Shown: positions 1 to 12,088, counted from the first letter of the stretch. The stretch is 64,000 bases of DNA from Sacculina carcini (GCA_916048095.2 OU696597.1:4625747-4689746), one strand, 5' to 3'. Notes: a model not told the origin generated them from the sequence alone. Program-made: numbers and translations.

Positions 1-159
1 TGAATGCTGAAAAACCTCATATGAGAGCTGCCAAGTGTGTGTGTAGCTGGTCAATCACATTATTCACAACTGCAGTGCGCCAGTCTCGCTAGAGTTCTCG
101 AGTTAGGAGGGACAGCAAAGACTAAGGAAGCCAGCGGCAACCCATTTTCCTTCATGGAG

Positions 160-400
160 ACCCCCACTGCCATGGAAGATGATGAGCCCAGCATTGAGGA
201 GCTTATCAATTAGGAGGTGGACACATGGGGCAGGAGCAAGATAGCAGAGGTAAAGTCTGGGCAATTCCCAGCATGTATAGGAAGATACACGGTCATGTAT
301 AACACAGCAAGTATAACACGGTCATGACCAGCTCTGCTGCCGTGGAGCGCATGTTCAGCACTGCTGATTACCTGCTCAGGTCCAAGCGTGCATGAATCAC
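160..400 (+). mobile_element. hAT transposase remnant, C-terminal end
   Basis: At 327-392 the plus strand reads TSSAAVERMFSTADYLLRSK, the conserved C-terminal dimerisation motif of hAT transposases (usually T-S-S-x-x-x-E-R-x-F-S). Upstream, 169-240 reads AMEDDEPSIEELIN, then a stop, then EVDTWGRSK, which fits the acidic segment before the motif. An in-frame stop and the absence of a long ORF show that the copy is dead. The rest of the transposase would lie before base 1 or is lost. Family membership is firm because the motif is distinctive. The subfamily is not resolved. Confidence 0.75.
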
Positions 401-619
401 CAGCGAGATTTGTAGCGTGGCTAGATATCCCGCAGGAATACAAACAAAACCTGTTTCAAGGGCGGATGAGCTATCTGATAGTCAACGGCCATCTATAATG
501 CTCCAGTTTTACAAACGTGTATTTATTTTTCTATTTGTGCCTCCTACCTGCTCACTGTGATGTTTATGTCAGTTGTGTTTCATTTCGCACCGGCGTATAA
601 ATATGTGATCTATATTAAA

Positions 620-1200
620 TATATGTTGTTGTTAGAGCAAGTAAAATTTTTAATCGCTATCGTTTATCGCAAGTTGAAAAAAGTTATCGCAGAAACCACC
701 GTATTTAACACAGTTTGAATGTGGCATGTGTACAACGTGCGCATGTTGTCCTGCATTTTCAGTTCAGCAGTTTTCCCGCATTATCGCTCTGAAAACACAC
801 ACACACACAAACATGCACATGCATGCAGGGAACATATAAGAAAACGGGGACTAATTGAAAACGAAAATTAGTTAGGATCAGCGACATCTATATACGAGCA
901 AATATCACACACACAATTATTCAGAATGACATTAGAAGAGATATACAGAAAAATAACTTTCCAAATACACGATCATCAACGAATGCAACAAAATTCCCGC
1001 CTATCACATTGCAAATTGATCAGATTATCTCAAAGCCTCGTAGCGTGTATGTACGTGTGTACATACACACATACACACACACATACACGCAAAGAGGAAC
1101 TGTGTGCGTATAACAGCCTGCACAACATATATTATCACTCTTTCTGTGTCTTATATATTGAGCAGTGTCCCAACGTGATTATGTTGCCTATCAAGGACAT
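620..1200. other. Non-coding AT-rich stretch with short CA runs
   Basis: I see no convincing coding signal here. There are short CA runs near 797 and 1066 and a few TATA-like strings. The plus-strand open frame at 926-1222 is built largely on the CA run and resembles no family I know. Confidence 0.4.
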
Positions 1201-1202
1201 AA

Positions 1203-1517
1203 TTGCTGGAATCAAGAGATAGAATGTATGTTTTAGTGTTTGAGTCCCGGTATCGGACTAAACAATGTGATGAACGATGTTCTCATTGTAGCAAAGGTCA
1301 CGATATGACGGGTTATTATGACTATACAGCCCGTAGTCAGCGGGGTAACCAGGATAACAACGAGGTTAAAGTGCCAAATATTGTGGAATCATCCAATGTT
1401 TCACTATATTGTTCGGTACCAGCCACCAAATTCCTCTTGACTACGGCTAAAGTGAAGTTTTACGGGTCGAATGCAGTCCTATTTGCCAATTTGCTTTTGG
1501 ATTCTGGGTCGAATTAG
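1203..1517 (+). mobile_element. BEL/Pao LTR-retrotransposon fossil (knuckle and protease piece)
   Basis: The translation holds a Cys/His knuckle-like stretch (CDERCSHCSKGHD) followed by LLTTAKVKFYGSNAVL and LLLDSGSN. This is the layout of a BEL/Pao polyprotein entering its aspartic protease, where the DSG triplet is the catalytic signature. Only this short piece survives, with no LTRs or other pol domains nearby, so it is a broken, old relic. The BEL/Pao assignment rests on the wording around DSG and is moderately secure. Confidence 0.6.
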
Positions 1518-1737
1518 GCATACAGAGAGCAATTAATTCAGGTCGCAAGCAAATTAGAGAGCAATTACGTAATTTGATAGAACACAAATATATTTCCAAT
1601 GATTGTTGTTAAATTGTCATAAATAGTATTTAACGCCACCTAATAATTAAAATGCACAAACTGTCATTTTTTGTTCAATATGGAATATTGAAATTGACCT
1701 CAAGGCACCGAAAATACTTGTTATCTCAATTTAAGTA

Positions 1738-2056
1738 ACATCATTGGATTAAACGTTGTCTAAACCATGAGGAACAGTAAATTTGCACCCAATTTCGTAC
1801 AAAATTACCTATGAATCAGCCCTTAATTGACGGCACCGATCCTTCTACAAAATTAAATTTTACGGTTCTTCTAGTGTTAAATATCACTTCATAAATATCA
1901 TCATTGGATTCAGCCTGTCTAAACAACTAGAAAACTTAAATGACAAATCATTTTAGGAATAAGTCGCTAAGAAAAAAGACGTCTTAATTGATAGTCGTCA
2001 ATTGACGGCTCCGGTTCTGCTAGGCAGTTCAATTTTCCGGTCATTCTAGTGTTAAA
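1738..2056. repeat. Diverged two-copy direct repeat, about 160-175 bp unit
   Basis: Two successive blocks share ordered landmarks: TCATTGGATT near 1741 and 1901, then AATTGACGGC near 1825 and 2000, then a shared TCTAGTGTTAAA ending. The spacing changes from 160 to 175 bp, so indels have accumulated. No coding potential is seen. It could be an old tandem duplication or remains of a longer satellite. Confidence 0.6.
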
Positions 2057-2305
2057 CCCCCTTTCCGGAGAGTCAGTTCGACGGGTTCATCGACCCCGTA
2101 TGGTAGCGCCCTCTATCGGCTGATAGGCACACGAGGACGGACGCACCAGCGCGCCAGAGAACGGATCCAGCGCTCACATATGAGTTGTGTCGCCACACGG
2201 CTAGTGCAAGCACGACGTGAACTATGTCATGATGGATGCCCGGTGTTGACACCTCAGACTGCGGAAACACACACACACACGGATATACATACGTACGTAC
2301 ATACA

Positions 2306-2306
2306 T

Positions 2307-2398
<92 letters not shown>

Positions 2399-2410
2399 GC
2401 ATATACACAC
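2306..2410. repeat. Compound (CA)n-(TA)n microsatellite
   Basis: A CA run passes into an uninterrupted TA run of roughly 35 units ending near 2394, then back into TATACA/CACA. Every ORF across it is a low-complexity artefact. A shorter CA array lies at 2718-2752. Confidence 0.95.
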
Positions 2411-2715
2411 ACATTAGCCCAGATATGGCTAGTGTGGAGGTAAATGCGAAGATAATTGAACAAATTTGCGAGCAGATGAAACACACACACACACACACAC
2501 GCGCGACACAAGTATCAGATATACACGCACATAATAGATCTACACGATATATACGCAGATATATCAGATATACACGCAGAATGTATCACTGAAAACCTCA
2601 ATGAGCGAAATGTGCTGCGATGACAGTCACTCACCATAACAACCGATATTCAAAACCCTTGTACACGCACCGTCCTCGTTTGTGTTATCTGTGTGTTATC
2701 ATACATCGCCTGTCT

Positions 2716-2757
<42 letters not shown>

Positions 2758-3054
2758 TTTATATATACATTTACCGTAAAAGCTCTATTTGAACGGCATT
2801 ATATTACACAATTATTCCCCGTGGTGTCATTCAATTAGAAGTGTCTATTTTTGCTATTTTAGCTGGTCATAATTGTGAGAAGATACAGTGAATTATGTGG
2901 ATGAGAAAACGCATGTATATTTATTTAACAAGGCACACAAATACATGGTGATTAGTGGTAATTAATCACAAATTGACTAATAAAAATCAGTCAGTCATAG
3001 TCATAACCGAAAGGGAATAATTCATCAGTGACGTTTAATTAGAGTTGTCATTCT

Positions 3055-3180
3055 ATTAGAGCGACGGTTCTTAACAGGGACTGCGAGCCGGGTTTCCTTG
3101 AAAACGGCAACTTTTTCAGGGTGAGGGCCAGATGAGACTCTTGGAAGAAACTGGCGGGCCGGAGTGAAAAACGAAATATC
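3055..3180 (-). mobile_element. Possible hAT-type terminal fragment
   Basis: Read on the minus strand, this holds GGCCCGCCAG- and GTTAAGAACCGTCGCTC-like text. It resembles the non-coding ends of hAT-family elements, which carry GGCCCG-type strings and end in a version of TTAAGAACCACTG. No partner end or target duplication is visible, so the assignment is weak. Confidence 0.3.
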
Positions 3181-3641
3181 AGAATTAATATATTTTATAT
3201 AATACATTGATTAGTTTTCTCCGATTGATATTCAACGAAAGTTAGAAACTCAAACAAATGCATATATTACTATGGTAACGTATGCATAAGCGACTGCTAG
3301 ACCGACTTGCTCTGATAAAATTATTTAACATTTATTTGTTATAGAGTACCGAAGGGCTCGAGCGCGAAACGATGATAAATAGAATGAACAAGACGAATTT
3401 CAAATATCCGGCCAGGTGCAAAAAAGTAAACCACAAATATGCAAAAAGACAATAAATATAGAGACAAAACAGACGGACAAGCCATCACGACTGAAGCATA
3501 ATGACAACACAACTTGAGACAATAAAATAATAACAAAATGTTTACATGCAAATCAAGGAAGAAATACAAGTAAGAACAGGCTAAATTAACAGGTTATAAT
3601 GATGCAAAATATGTGAGAGGTCAAAATCTGTTCTGCACTGC

Positions 3642-4055
3642 ATGTTTATACTTTACCCAATTTGCGCAGTCGACCCAATTTTTCCACTTGCTCTAATCGT
3701 GTTTTGTCTGTCGCACACACACACACACACACAAACATACACACAAACATACACATACACACACCCACACAAACATAAACACCCACACATACACACACAG
3801 AGGAGAGAATTGTATTTTTGCCAAATTTGTCATTACTTTTCATGATTTCATGTGATAATTTATGTGTGACATACGTTGGACAGATAGTTCAGGCTCGACG
3901 AATTGATGAGACAGTACTGCAGCACGCAGTGCAAATTGGAGAGTAAAAAGTGAGAAGTGTGTGAAATGTTGTGGATTCAGTGAAGCCTTTGTCTGTTGTT
4001 TGTTTCTTTGTATTTTAATATATCATTTTACACAGACGCAGCAGGTTCATCTCAC
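3642..4055. other. Intron-like flank of the TMEM245 exon, with CA repeat
   Basis: This lies just downstream (minus sense) of the TMEM245 exon donor. It contains a degenerate CA/CAAACA array at 3714-3800 and otherwise AT-rich sequence. No further TMEM245 exon is recognisable between here and base 2600. Confidence 0.5.
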
Positions 4056-4508
4056 CTGTAGTTTGTTGTGGAAAATGCTGGCTAGAAGCCAGAGCAGATA
4101 GGCGAGCAGTCCGTCATTCAACAACCACACGGGCAGTAGCAACAGCTGCGACCAGTACACGTGCACGGTGTTGAGCAGCGTCAAAGCCAGAGCCGCCGCC
4201 GCCAGACACCGGATTATGCGCAGCTCCGCCGACGCTAGCGCCATCACGACGGCATTGGCGGCAACTAGCGGCAGTAGGACAGCCTGTATAAATAGCGGCG
4301 CCGTGGCGGCAGATTGCTGTCGAGCCAGCCAGCGGTCGGTGACCACAATGAGCCGCCGCTTCACCAGCAATAACACGGAGCCAAGCAGCACGGCCCAGAT
4401 CAGCGGCTTGATGAATGGCTGAAAAACGAGATAGGTGGCGCTGGCGGCGGCAGTGAGCAGTAATAACAGCAGGCCGGCGGTCACGTGGTACAAGATCTGT
4501 CGAGCAAC
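4056..4508 (-). CDS. TMEM245: TMEM245-like membrane protein, single internal exon
   Basis: This is a 453-nt exon (151 codons, phase 0 at both ends). On the minus strand it is bounded by an acceptor ending CTGTAG at 4509-4510 and a donor CAG|GTGAGA at 4055. The protein is strongly hydrophobic, with several predicted membrane helices, and carries YLVFQPFIKPLIWAVLLGSV, matching the hallmark F-L-x-P-L-L-W-A-L-L-x-G segment near the N-terminus of TMEM245 proteins. It is followed by the basic stretch VKRRLIVVTDRWLARQQ. TMEM245 is a multipass membrane protein of the AI-2E transporter-like superfamily with no settled biochemical role. The start exon and the downstream exons are not recognised. A decayed DDX55 copy lies only about 160 bp upstream, so a normal first exon would have to lie in that gap or beyond the copy. 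Identity is fairly sure; whether the gene is intact is not. Confidence 0.78.
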
Positions 4509-4609
4509 CTACAGTGTCCATGTACCGACACACACACACACACAGACAGACAGATACAGACAGGCAAACAGACAGGCAAACAGATAACGAACTGTTTATA
4601 AAGGTATTA

Positions 4610-4664
4610 TGATGGTGTTCTGATAGTGTTTTGATGGTGTTATGACGGCGTTATGAAGGTGTTA
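4610..4664 (+). repeat. 11-bp minisatellite, five units
   Basis: Five adjoining 11-mers vary around TGATGGTGTTA (4610, 4621, 4632, 4643 and 4654). The array begins just beyond the TMEM245 exon flank and abuts the 3' end of the DDX55 copy, so it may mark the insertion boundary. Confidence 0.8.
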
Positions 4665-5717
4665 TTATGTTATTGGTGTTATTGTGTTCGTTTGGCAGCA
4701 GGAGAATCAACGCCTGACCTTCGTTGCCGATTCTGGCCGTGCGTCCACACTGGTGCACAAAAGACTCGGCTGATGACGGAGGTCGTACTGAACCACCAAG
4801 TGAACGTCGGCAACATCAATGTCACGCGTCATAACGTCCGTACACAACAGCACACATATGATCTTTCTTGTAGATCTTTCTGTTGTTGCCGTGAATGCTG
4901 AGCACAGGCTGATCGCCGATAATATTCCTGACAACAAGAGAAAAATAATCCACCATGACGCACGTGGAGAAGAAAAACATAGCTTTATTGCCGAATGAAA
5001 TTTGCTCTTGCATTAAACTCGCCAATAAACTGGGTTTGTCGACCGAATTACACTCCATGAATAAGTTATGAAGATTTTGTGGAGTGCGGTGTGTTGTGCT
5101 TCTCTTTAACAGCAATTGATACCGGATTGTGCAGACCAGCACGTATAAGCTTCTTCACATCAGTTGTTTGAGTGGCTGAAAAACCCTGTCCTCTGTTGCT
5201 TCGGACAGTGCAAAATTACTTCTGAAATTTTCTTCTCAAATCCAAGATGCAGCAATCTGTCGGCTTCATCCAGCACTAGAACCTCCAAATGTTTCAGTGC
5301 AGACTGAAGATACTTGGAATTTTCTTTTAGAGTAAGTAAATCATGAAACCGCCCCGGAGTGGCCACGAGAATATTTACATCTCCCGCTAGTATTTTGGCC
5401 GTATCAAGTATCAACTAGAAAACGCTACAGTTCATTATGAATTTGAATGGTTAATTCACGAGTGTAAGATATAATCAGGGCGTACACACGCCCGCTGGAA
5501 ACATTTTCACTTTTTGAAAGAAGAACTTCAATAATTGGAACAAGAAAGCAACAGCCTTACCGCTGTCAGTAACAGCTTCCACGGCTACATCCTTGTGACT
5601 GTGGGATGCACGCCGCTTGAACTGGTGTCATGTAGGAAAACTTTAAATCAACAAGATTTTTTTAGCCAATGGTTCTGATAAATTAACCTCTAACTCGTTC
5701 CAATTCTGAGAAAGCAT
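4665..5717 (-). pseudogene. DDX55: DDX55/Spb4-like DEAD-box helicase, intronless decayed copy
   Basis: Minus-strand reading from 5717 gives MLSQNWNELEVNLSEPLAKK, then the Q motif (YMTPVQAACIP), motif I as TDSGKA, motif Ia as YTRELT, motif Ib as VATPGRF, motif II as VLVLDEADRLLHLGF, PKQQRTG before motif III, NLVRAGLHNP-like text, FFSTCVMVDYF, motif V as [14 protein letters not shown] and motif VI as [10 protein letters not shown], ending near LLPNE. Order and wording match DDX55 (Spb4), a ribosome-assembly RNA helicase. Motifs run through about 1 kb with no intron, in shifting frames, with an in-frame stop before the Q motif, a lost block of roughly 30 residues between motifs Ia and Ib, and motif I degraded from the usual TGSGKT. 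The C-terminal third of the family length is absent. It is best read as a retrocopy that is now a pseudogene. Confidence 0.85.
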
Positions 5718-7670
5718 CTTCAGAAACAGAATGGCACGTGTTGTTGGGTCTCGAATATTGTTGCTATTGCGCACATTTCGTCTCGTCGCTACAAGTCTTG
5801 TAAAAATATTTATATCAACCAAGCCTAGTTATAATCAACAATAGGGCTGCTCATTTTTCCCAAAATAGTTTAAAACAAATTTCATTTACCTTTTCATATG
5901 CTCTAAACGATTCTCATTACAATAACACCAAAATAGGTTTTCTTAAACCTTTATAGGGGTCGCCAATTCACTTGGGAAATTTCATGTTATGCAATTTATT
6001 AATGTTTAATTCGCTTCTTTTATTCGCTCTGGCTTTGTGTGTCGTTGTTGAGTGAAATCGACATATTTCGAAGTCATTTGTTTATTTGACGGTTTGCATT
6101 TTGGAAGCGAATGAAATTTGTTGAGTGAATCAATGTTGAGTGAATTTGGCTAATTGAGCATTAGATTGCAATGAACTTCTAATCTACCTGACATCAATTA
6201 AAAAATCCACCTATCCTACTGTCCAGTTGGTACATAAAAAGATCTGTGCGAAACAACAGGCTGGAGGAGCCCTGGTTGCTATGTCACGTGCTTTCAAATT
6301 CCGCTCAACGGATTGTCTGGCAAGTAATGGCGGACATTAGTGACAGTGACAGTGTGAAAGGAGACTTACATTGCTGAATGGATCTGGTAAGTCCGTTTCT
6401 ACCCATATTAACTAATTCAAAACAATTTGGAATATTATGCATACTTTTTTGTGTTTGGAAACAGTCAAACGAATGTTTCCAGTAGCAAATTAGATCAAGC
6501 AAATTATTGTATCTAGAAATACAAGCAGTGCATGTGAGAGCTTGTTCTATCAACAATGGTTTCATTGACAAATACTCACTCTTATAATAATGATATGGCT
6601 CTTATGATGGTATTAGATATTAGTTACTAGTGAGAACTATAATATTTGTATGTGCGCATTATACACGCATATGACATGCATGTGGGGTTCATTGAACTCG
6701 CAAACTGCCCCTTTCGTCGATCATCAAATGTACATGCACGGTCTTGAATGGACTATGTGACTGTGACACACAAGTCAGTGGGTATGTATGTGTGTGTGTA
6801 TTGTCCCAAGGCAAGTCAGCTTGTATGTTTGCGCGTGTGTTTGTTAAGCTGAGCTCTGCAGTGAACAGTCCTCGTGCATACACACACACGTGCTGGCATG
6901 CGTGTGCGTGTGTATGCATTCACTGTCTATATATTGGTGTGTATGTATGTGTGTGTGTATTAGTGTATGTGTGCTGATGTATGTGCTGATGTGTCCCCCT
7001 TCCTCCCTCCTCACCGGGGGCACCTACAGTCACGCACGTGCATCAATGCGTACACAGCCTGAGTAGCAGCTATATTTCGCATGATCTAGTGCAGGCGTTC
7101 TCAACCTTTCCATGCTTTCTTAGGCTCAATTAATTGTAGTGTTTCCGCAAAAAGGTATTGAAATAATCGCAATATAATGCATATTTTCTAAATCTACTCA
7201 AAAACTGCATCTACCGCCACTTGACACTAATATTAATTAAAAAAAATCGACCCAGTCTAGTGGTGATGTCGACATATTTAAAGCCGAGCTCCGGGATTGA
7301 AGAGTAGATTCATGATAGCCTGGTATTCTAGTCGGCCATTGTAGATCACAAATGCACGGAATGATACACAACAATGTGTTTATTTCTCATCCATTTGCCA
7401 AGCATATAATTTGTTTATGTGATACACGCGATCTTGCACATAATATTTCATATTTCTTATTCAAAATGGAGAAATGAATTGCTTTGATTATCATTTAAAT
7501 CTATAAACATATATTTATATTTTCCAGGCTGTCTAAAACACTTCAATGAGCCTTAGAGATGTTTAGAAAAAGCCCAAACAATAATATAAATAAGACAAGA
7601 ACCAATTCAAGGCTACTTTGCGCCTTGAAGTTCACTCAATTCTAAGCAACGCGCAGCGAAATTGAAGCGT
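5718..7670. other. Gene-free stretch with TG repeats and MITE-like scraps
   Basis: No protein family is recognised. Imperfect TG arrays occupy about 6780-6990. Near 7091 the text CAGGCGTTCTCAACC looks like one end of a hAT-type MITE, but no partner end is found. The short open frames at 6305-6571 and 6744-6977 have no recognisable content. Confidence 0.4.
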
Positions 7671-7680
7671 TGCACTAATC

Positions 7681-7925
7681 CAGTGCTTCTTAACCTTTTT
7701 TTTATCTGATTCTCCACTTCTTAATGAGCCATCTCTTCATTTTCCACAGCACAGCGCTTATAAATTCAATAAATTCAGTTGTTACATCAAATATAATATC
7801 AAGAGGTTATTAGAAACAAAAATAAACGAATTTGAATTGATAAAACTGTGCGACCTTTAGTTTCCCACTTGGCAACTCATTTATTCCCAACTAGTGGGGA
7901 AATTTCCACAGGTTAAGAACCACTG
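7681..7925 (+). mobile_element. hAT-type MITE, complete, 245 bp
   Basis: The element starts CAGTGCTTCTTAACC and ends GGTTAAGAACCACTG, which are inverted copies of each other with one mismatch. It is flanked by 8-bp direct repeats, CACTAATC (7673-7680) and CACTAAAC (7926-7933), a 7/8 match and the size typical of hAT target duplications. It has no coding capacity. Related copies lie at 57802-58030 and 60589-60800. Confidence 0.88.
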
Positions 7926-8311
7926 CACTAAACATCTGCGATGACGGCTCACAAACTCTTTCCTGCCACACTGGACCGAGCTCCATTCCTCTCTCTCGCG
8001 CCTGTACTAGCTAAGTGGGCGGCACGTGTTTGTTACAAGCTCGCTGATTGGTCGACGAGTTGAATTTGTACTGTGCTTGTCTTCATGGTAAAGTATGATG
8101 CAAGGTTAATGTGAGATGTGTCAGTACGCGGGTGATCAGTGCTGTAATGTAGTTCATTGTGCTAGTGTGTGTGTGTATTGTATATGATGCACGGGTGTAT
8201 GCGTATGTGAGTATGCTGTAACGTCGTGTTGTGATATTTATGTTTTAAACGTATTTTGCTACATTAATTATATTATTACTGTGAGTCTCGACCATTAAGT
8301 CCATGTCGCCT

Positions 8312-8367
8312 TTCATGCCTGAAATACTAGGTTTTTAGTAGCTCGGTCCAATAAACCCACCCTAAAC
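8312..8367 (+). repeat. 56-bp exact direct repeat, copy 1
   Basis: The 56 bp here recur exactly at 12030-12085. The first four bases lie outside the inferred LTR, and the remainder is the start of its plus-strand sequence (TGCCTGAAATACTAGG). Confidence 0.9.
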
Positions 8368-9732
8368 TTGACCGATACTGCGGTAATATTTGTCAAATAT
8401 CATGTTTGTTCTATATATTGAACAAAACCGGCCTTGCTCATCATTTACGTGTTAATGTACCTTTTTACCAAGTTATTTCATATATTTGTATTTTATTACA
8501 ATTGATATAAATCATACTATAAGGAAGCTTGTTCTTTTAAACTAAATTTGGCAGACGGAATTTTTGTGCTCTGAAATAGCTGTTTCTGTTAAGGCCACCA
8601 TGGGAAATATGATTATTATTTTGTATTATAATATGGGCTTAATTGTCTGTAATTGCATGAACATGTGTGTGCTTGTGTGGGTCGTGTGGTGTCGTATATT
8701 GTGAGTCATACACATGTGTGTATGTATGTGCTTATTTGCTGACCTGTTATGCGGAATGTTCGATTAGCATGTGTGTGTGTGTGCGCGCGTATGTATGTGT
8801 GCATGTGTGTGCGCGACTGCGTGTGTGTGTTTGTAAAATAAGCTGACAATATTGTGTTTGTGGACTCCGGTGCGGTGGCACTGAAGCAGCCGGAAGCCTG
8901 GTAGAAGGGTGGCAGTGCTAATGTGAGTGTATCGCAGGGTTACAGGGTTGCTGGTGGTGTATGTTGTGGCGAGGGCAGGAGATGGAGAGTTGAACTGGTG
9001 TGATGTTGTGACATTTATTTCCTTTGTCTTTTCAACCTTACGTTGCCAATTTGTGTTTTTTTACAACCACATTGTCACGACAGCTACGGTATCACTGAAA
9101 TTGTAATTTTCGTCACAAGTCAACAAGTGAGTGTTATTTTTGGCAGTGATTGTGTGTCGTGTCGCAGTTGACAATGTGCAATATTTGACGTCAAACATCC
9201 TTATACATATATATCTTTATGCCTCTGTTTGTGTGCATATTTGTAGTTGTGCGGCGGTTTGTCCAGTTGTACGTTTTCGGAGACGACGTTTGGTACAAGC
9301 ACGGTGGTGGTTAGATGGCCTGACACACAGAACCATCGAACCACACCACTTCTCTGCTTAAAACACTGGCCGGTCTGTGACCACGCTTGTGTGTCAGTGT
9401 ATGTGTGTTTATGTGTGTGTTATCACCGAGTTGTTTCCGTAGAAATAAGTCATAGACTCGTGGCTCCTGCCTTCCAAAGATCATATTTCTGTTTATCATT
9501 TGTTTTGTGTTCGGTTGACAATTTCATCTGACAATTTGTTCCAATTGTGTATCGTCCTGTTTGAAAGGCTATATTTTTGCATATCCATGTTGATTTTGCA
9601 TTTTGGAGATAGCAACTATTATACCTGTATTACTCTAAGTACGTGTGTATATGTATCTGTGTATTTGCTGTATTGATTGGTTCGTATATGTGTGTGTGCT
9701 TGAACAAACATGTTTGTGTGTGTGTCGCATCA
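8316..9732 (-). repeat. Left (3') LTR of the old gypsy element
   Basis: It matches the right LTR in three blocks: 8316-8367 with 12034-12085, 8411-9198 (less an insertion) with 13286-13634, and 9328-9732 with 16203-16619. Removing the 429-bp insertion leaves roughly 990 bp. Confidence 0.65.
8648..9076. mobile_element. 429-bp insertion in the left LTR
   Basis: This block is absent from the equivalent point of the right LTR (about 13515). ATTGTC occurs at both edges (8642-8647 and 9071-9076), consistent with a 6-bp target duplication. It contains TG-rich repeats and no open reading frame of note. A deletion between the ATTGTC copies in the other LTR would look the same. Confidence 0.5.
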
Positions 9733-12033
9733 GAGAGAAGACTGAGAGGCGCTCCGTACACCAGCTCGGCCGGCGACGTATGCAGGTCGGCCTTGTCGCT
9801 CGTGTGTACACCGAGAAGAACCGCGGGCAATGTGCTCGTCCACTTGGTGTTTTGATGCGCACGGAGGCCCGCCTTGAGCTGCCGGTGAAAGCGCTCCACT
9901 AGACCGTTGCTGGCCGCATGGTAGCTGTTCATAGTCGAGTGTTTGCAGCCCAGGACGTCGAAGAGTTGTCGCCATTGAGCGCTGGTGAACTGCGCTCCTC
10001 TGTCGGTTGTGACGATATCCGGCACTCGGAAACACGCGATCCAGCTGGAGACGAAAGCGTCGCACACTGTTTCGGCTCCAACATCGGGTATCGGCTTCGC
10101 TCCTGCCCATCTGGTGTAACGACATATACATGTGAATATGTTTAGGTGACCATTCGATGGCGGCAACGGACTCACGAAGTCGGCATGTACATGCTGGAAA
10201 CACTCGCTGGGCAGTTTGAACTAGGCTGGCGGAGTGCGGATAAGCCGGTGCACCTTCGTCCTCTGCCGGGGTTTGCACGCTCATGTCCATCGTGCAATGT
10301 CGCGGTGCATGTCTGGCCACATACAGCCGAGCGTGATGAGATCGTGTTTCGCTCGAATGCCGGGGTGTGAGATGTTATGCCAGAGATCGAAGCATCGAGC
10401 CGTAGTGCAGTTGGTATCACTGGGCGTGACCTCCCGTCGTCTCATCGCGGAGCAGTTTTACACCGCTGGGCAGCTTAATGTGGCGGAGCTGCAGCGAGTG
10501 TGGCTGGTCAACGAAAGCCGTTAGCTCAGTGTCAGCCTGCTGCACGTCTGCCAGAGCATCTCAGTCGTGCAGCGGCGGGTGCGACACCTGCAGCATGTTG
10601 ACGACGCGAGACAATGTGTCGGCGACAACATTCTCGGCTCCAGGCACATGACGCACATCCGTAGTAAATTGAGCCACAAAGTCGAGGTGGCGAACTTCAC
10701 GGGGCGAGTAGCGATCAGGTGGTGAGTTGACCGCTCCCACCAGTGGTCCGTGAAGACGATGTAATGCCGGTCCTCCACAGAGTAGCGGAACCAGCGGATG
10801 GTCAGGTACACCGCAAGCAGCTCGCGACCGAAGGCGCTGTAACGGAGTTGAGCAGGGCGCAGTGCTTTGGAGGAAAAGCACAGCGGCTGCCACTGCTGGT
10901 CGACGAACTGCTGCAGTACGGCGCCGACGGCTGTGTCTGAGGCATCAACATGAAGACTGATGGGAGCCTACTTGACGGGGTGAGCCAGGCGAACAGCGTT
11001 GGTCTTCTGCAGTTTCGCTGCGGAGAATGTGTCTTCTGCTTGCGTCGTCCACTTGACCGGCAGACGAAACCACTTTCCTGCGGAAAGGAGCAGTGCATGT
11101 AGCGGCTAGAGTTGAGATGTAGCTGCTGGCGGGAACCGGTGATAGAATGTTAGCATGCCGAGGAAGGGCGTAGCTGAGCTTGCGTCTGCGGCGTCTCGCG
11201 GATGCTAGTTTCCAGGCTGCGCCTAGGACCTGTGCAGTGCTCTGCATCACTGCCGGAGCGACGGGAGTACCAACAGATGTTCCCGGTGTCGGCGCGTGTT
11301 ACTTCGACCGGTCGGTGATTCCGCGAGCGGGAGCGAGATCGCGATCGTGGCTTGACGGGAGATGGGCGCCGAAACTCAGACAGATGGAGCCCGCTGTGAC
11401 CTGTGTGTCGGTCAGCGGCTCGAGACAGCTAGAGCGCCCTCACCAGACTGGCAACGGTTGCTACCAAAGTGCTTATGTTTTCTCCATCGGCGGCGGCATT
11501 GGCGGCTGGCGTGTCGCGCGGTAGATTTGACCCATCTCCGGAGGCGATGGCACTCACTGGCCATGCACTAGATGACTGCTGAGCAAAGGCGGCGACGAAC
11601 TGGTCAGCCGCGAGCGCCAGGTCGTCCAGCTGGGTGTCCTCCGACAACAGCGACAGGGCCACCGGCAGGTACTGAGGCAGGCGCTACAGGAAAATAGTCC
11701 GCAGCAGGTCAGTGTCGCTCGAGTCCATACTGTCTTCGGACACTGCAATAATGGAAGATGACAGTGATGCCATGGTAACCCCTGCGCTACACTCATTTTG
11801 TCATGACACATTAACATAATACACTGGATACAAACTCAACGGAAGATACAAGAATGTACAAGCAAAACAAGTGACACACCATCAAAAGAGTTTGCAATAA
11901 TAATTACAAGAGTAACACCGGCGCAATACATGCTATACATATTAAACAACAAAAACAATGTATATGTACGTCAACCTCACCGCCACCTATTGGCAGAATT
12001 TTCGTCTACACTGGCTGCCGCTACAACCCTTCA
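9733..12033 (-). mobile_element. Internal region of the old gypsy element
   Basis: The integrase core is recognisable from DRGAQFTSAQW, NGLVERFHRQLKAGLRA and AELVYGAPL, typical of Ty3/gypsy. RNase H and reverse-transcriptase remnants lie upstream in the minus sense, and an Ala/Ser-rich gag-like stretch lies near 11.43-11.82 kb. The region is shorter than a full gypsy interior and is degraded with several breaks. Confidence 0.8.
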
Positions 12034-12085
12034 TGCCTGAAATACTAGGTTTTTAGTAGCTCGGTCCAATAAACCCACCCTAAAC
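12030..12085 (+). repeat. 56-bp exact direct repeat, copy 2
   Basis: An exact match to 8312-8367. It marks the inner edge of the right LTR of the old gypsy element. Confidence 0.9.
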
Positions 12086-12088
12086 GTT

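Noticed and set aside
2073-2592. Several long open frames on both strands over 2.1-2.6 kb, including [19 protein letters not shown].
   Set aside because: Most of each frame is CA/TA microsatellite. The short non-repetitive peptide matches nothing that I recognise and has no clear splice context.
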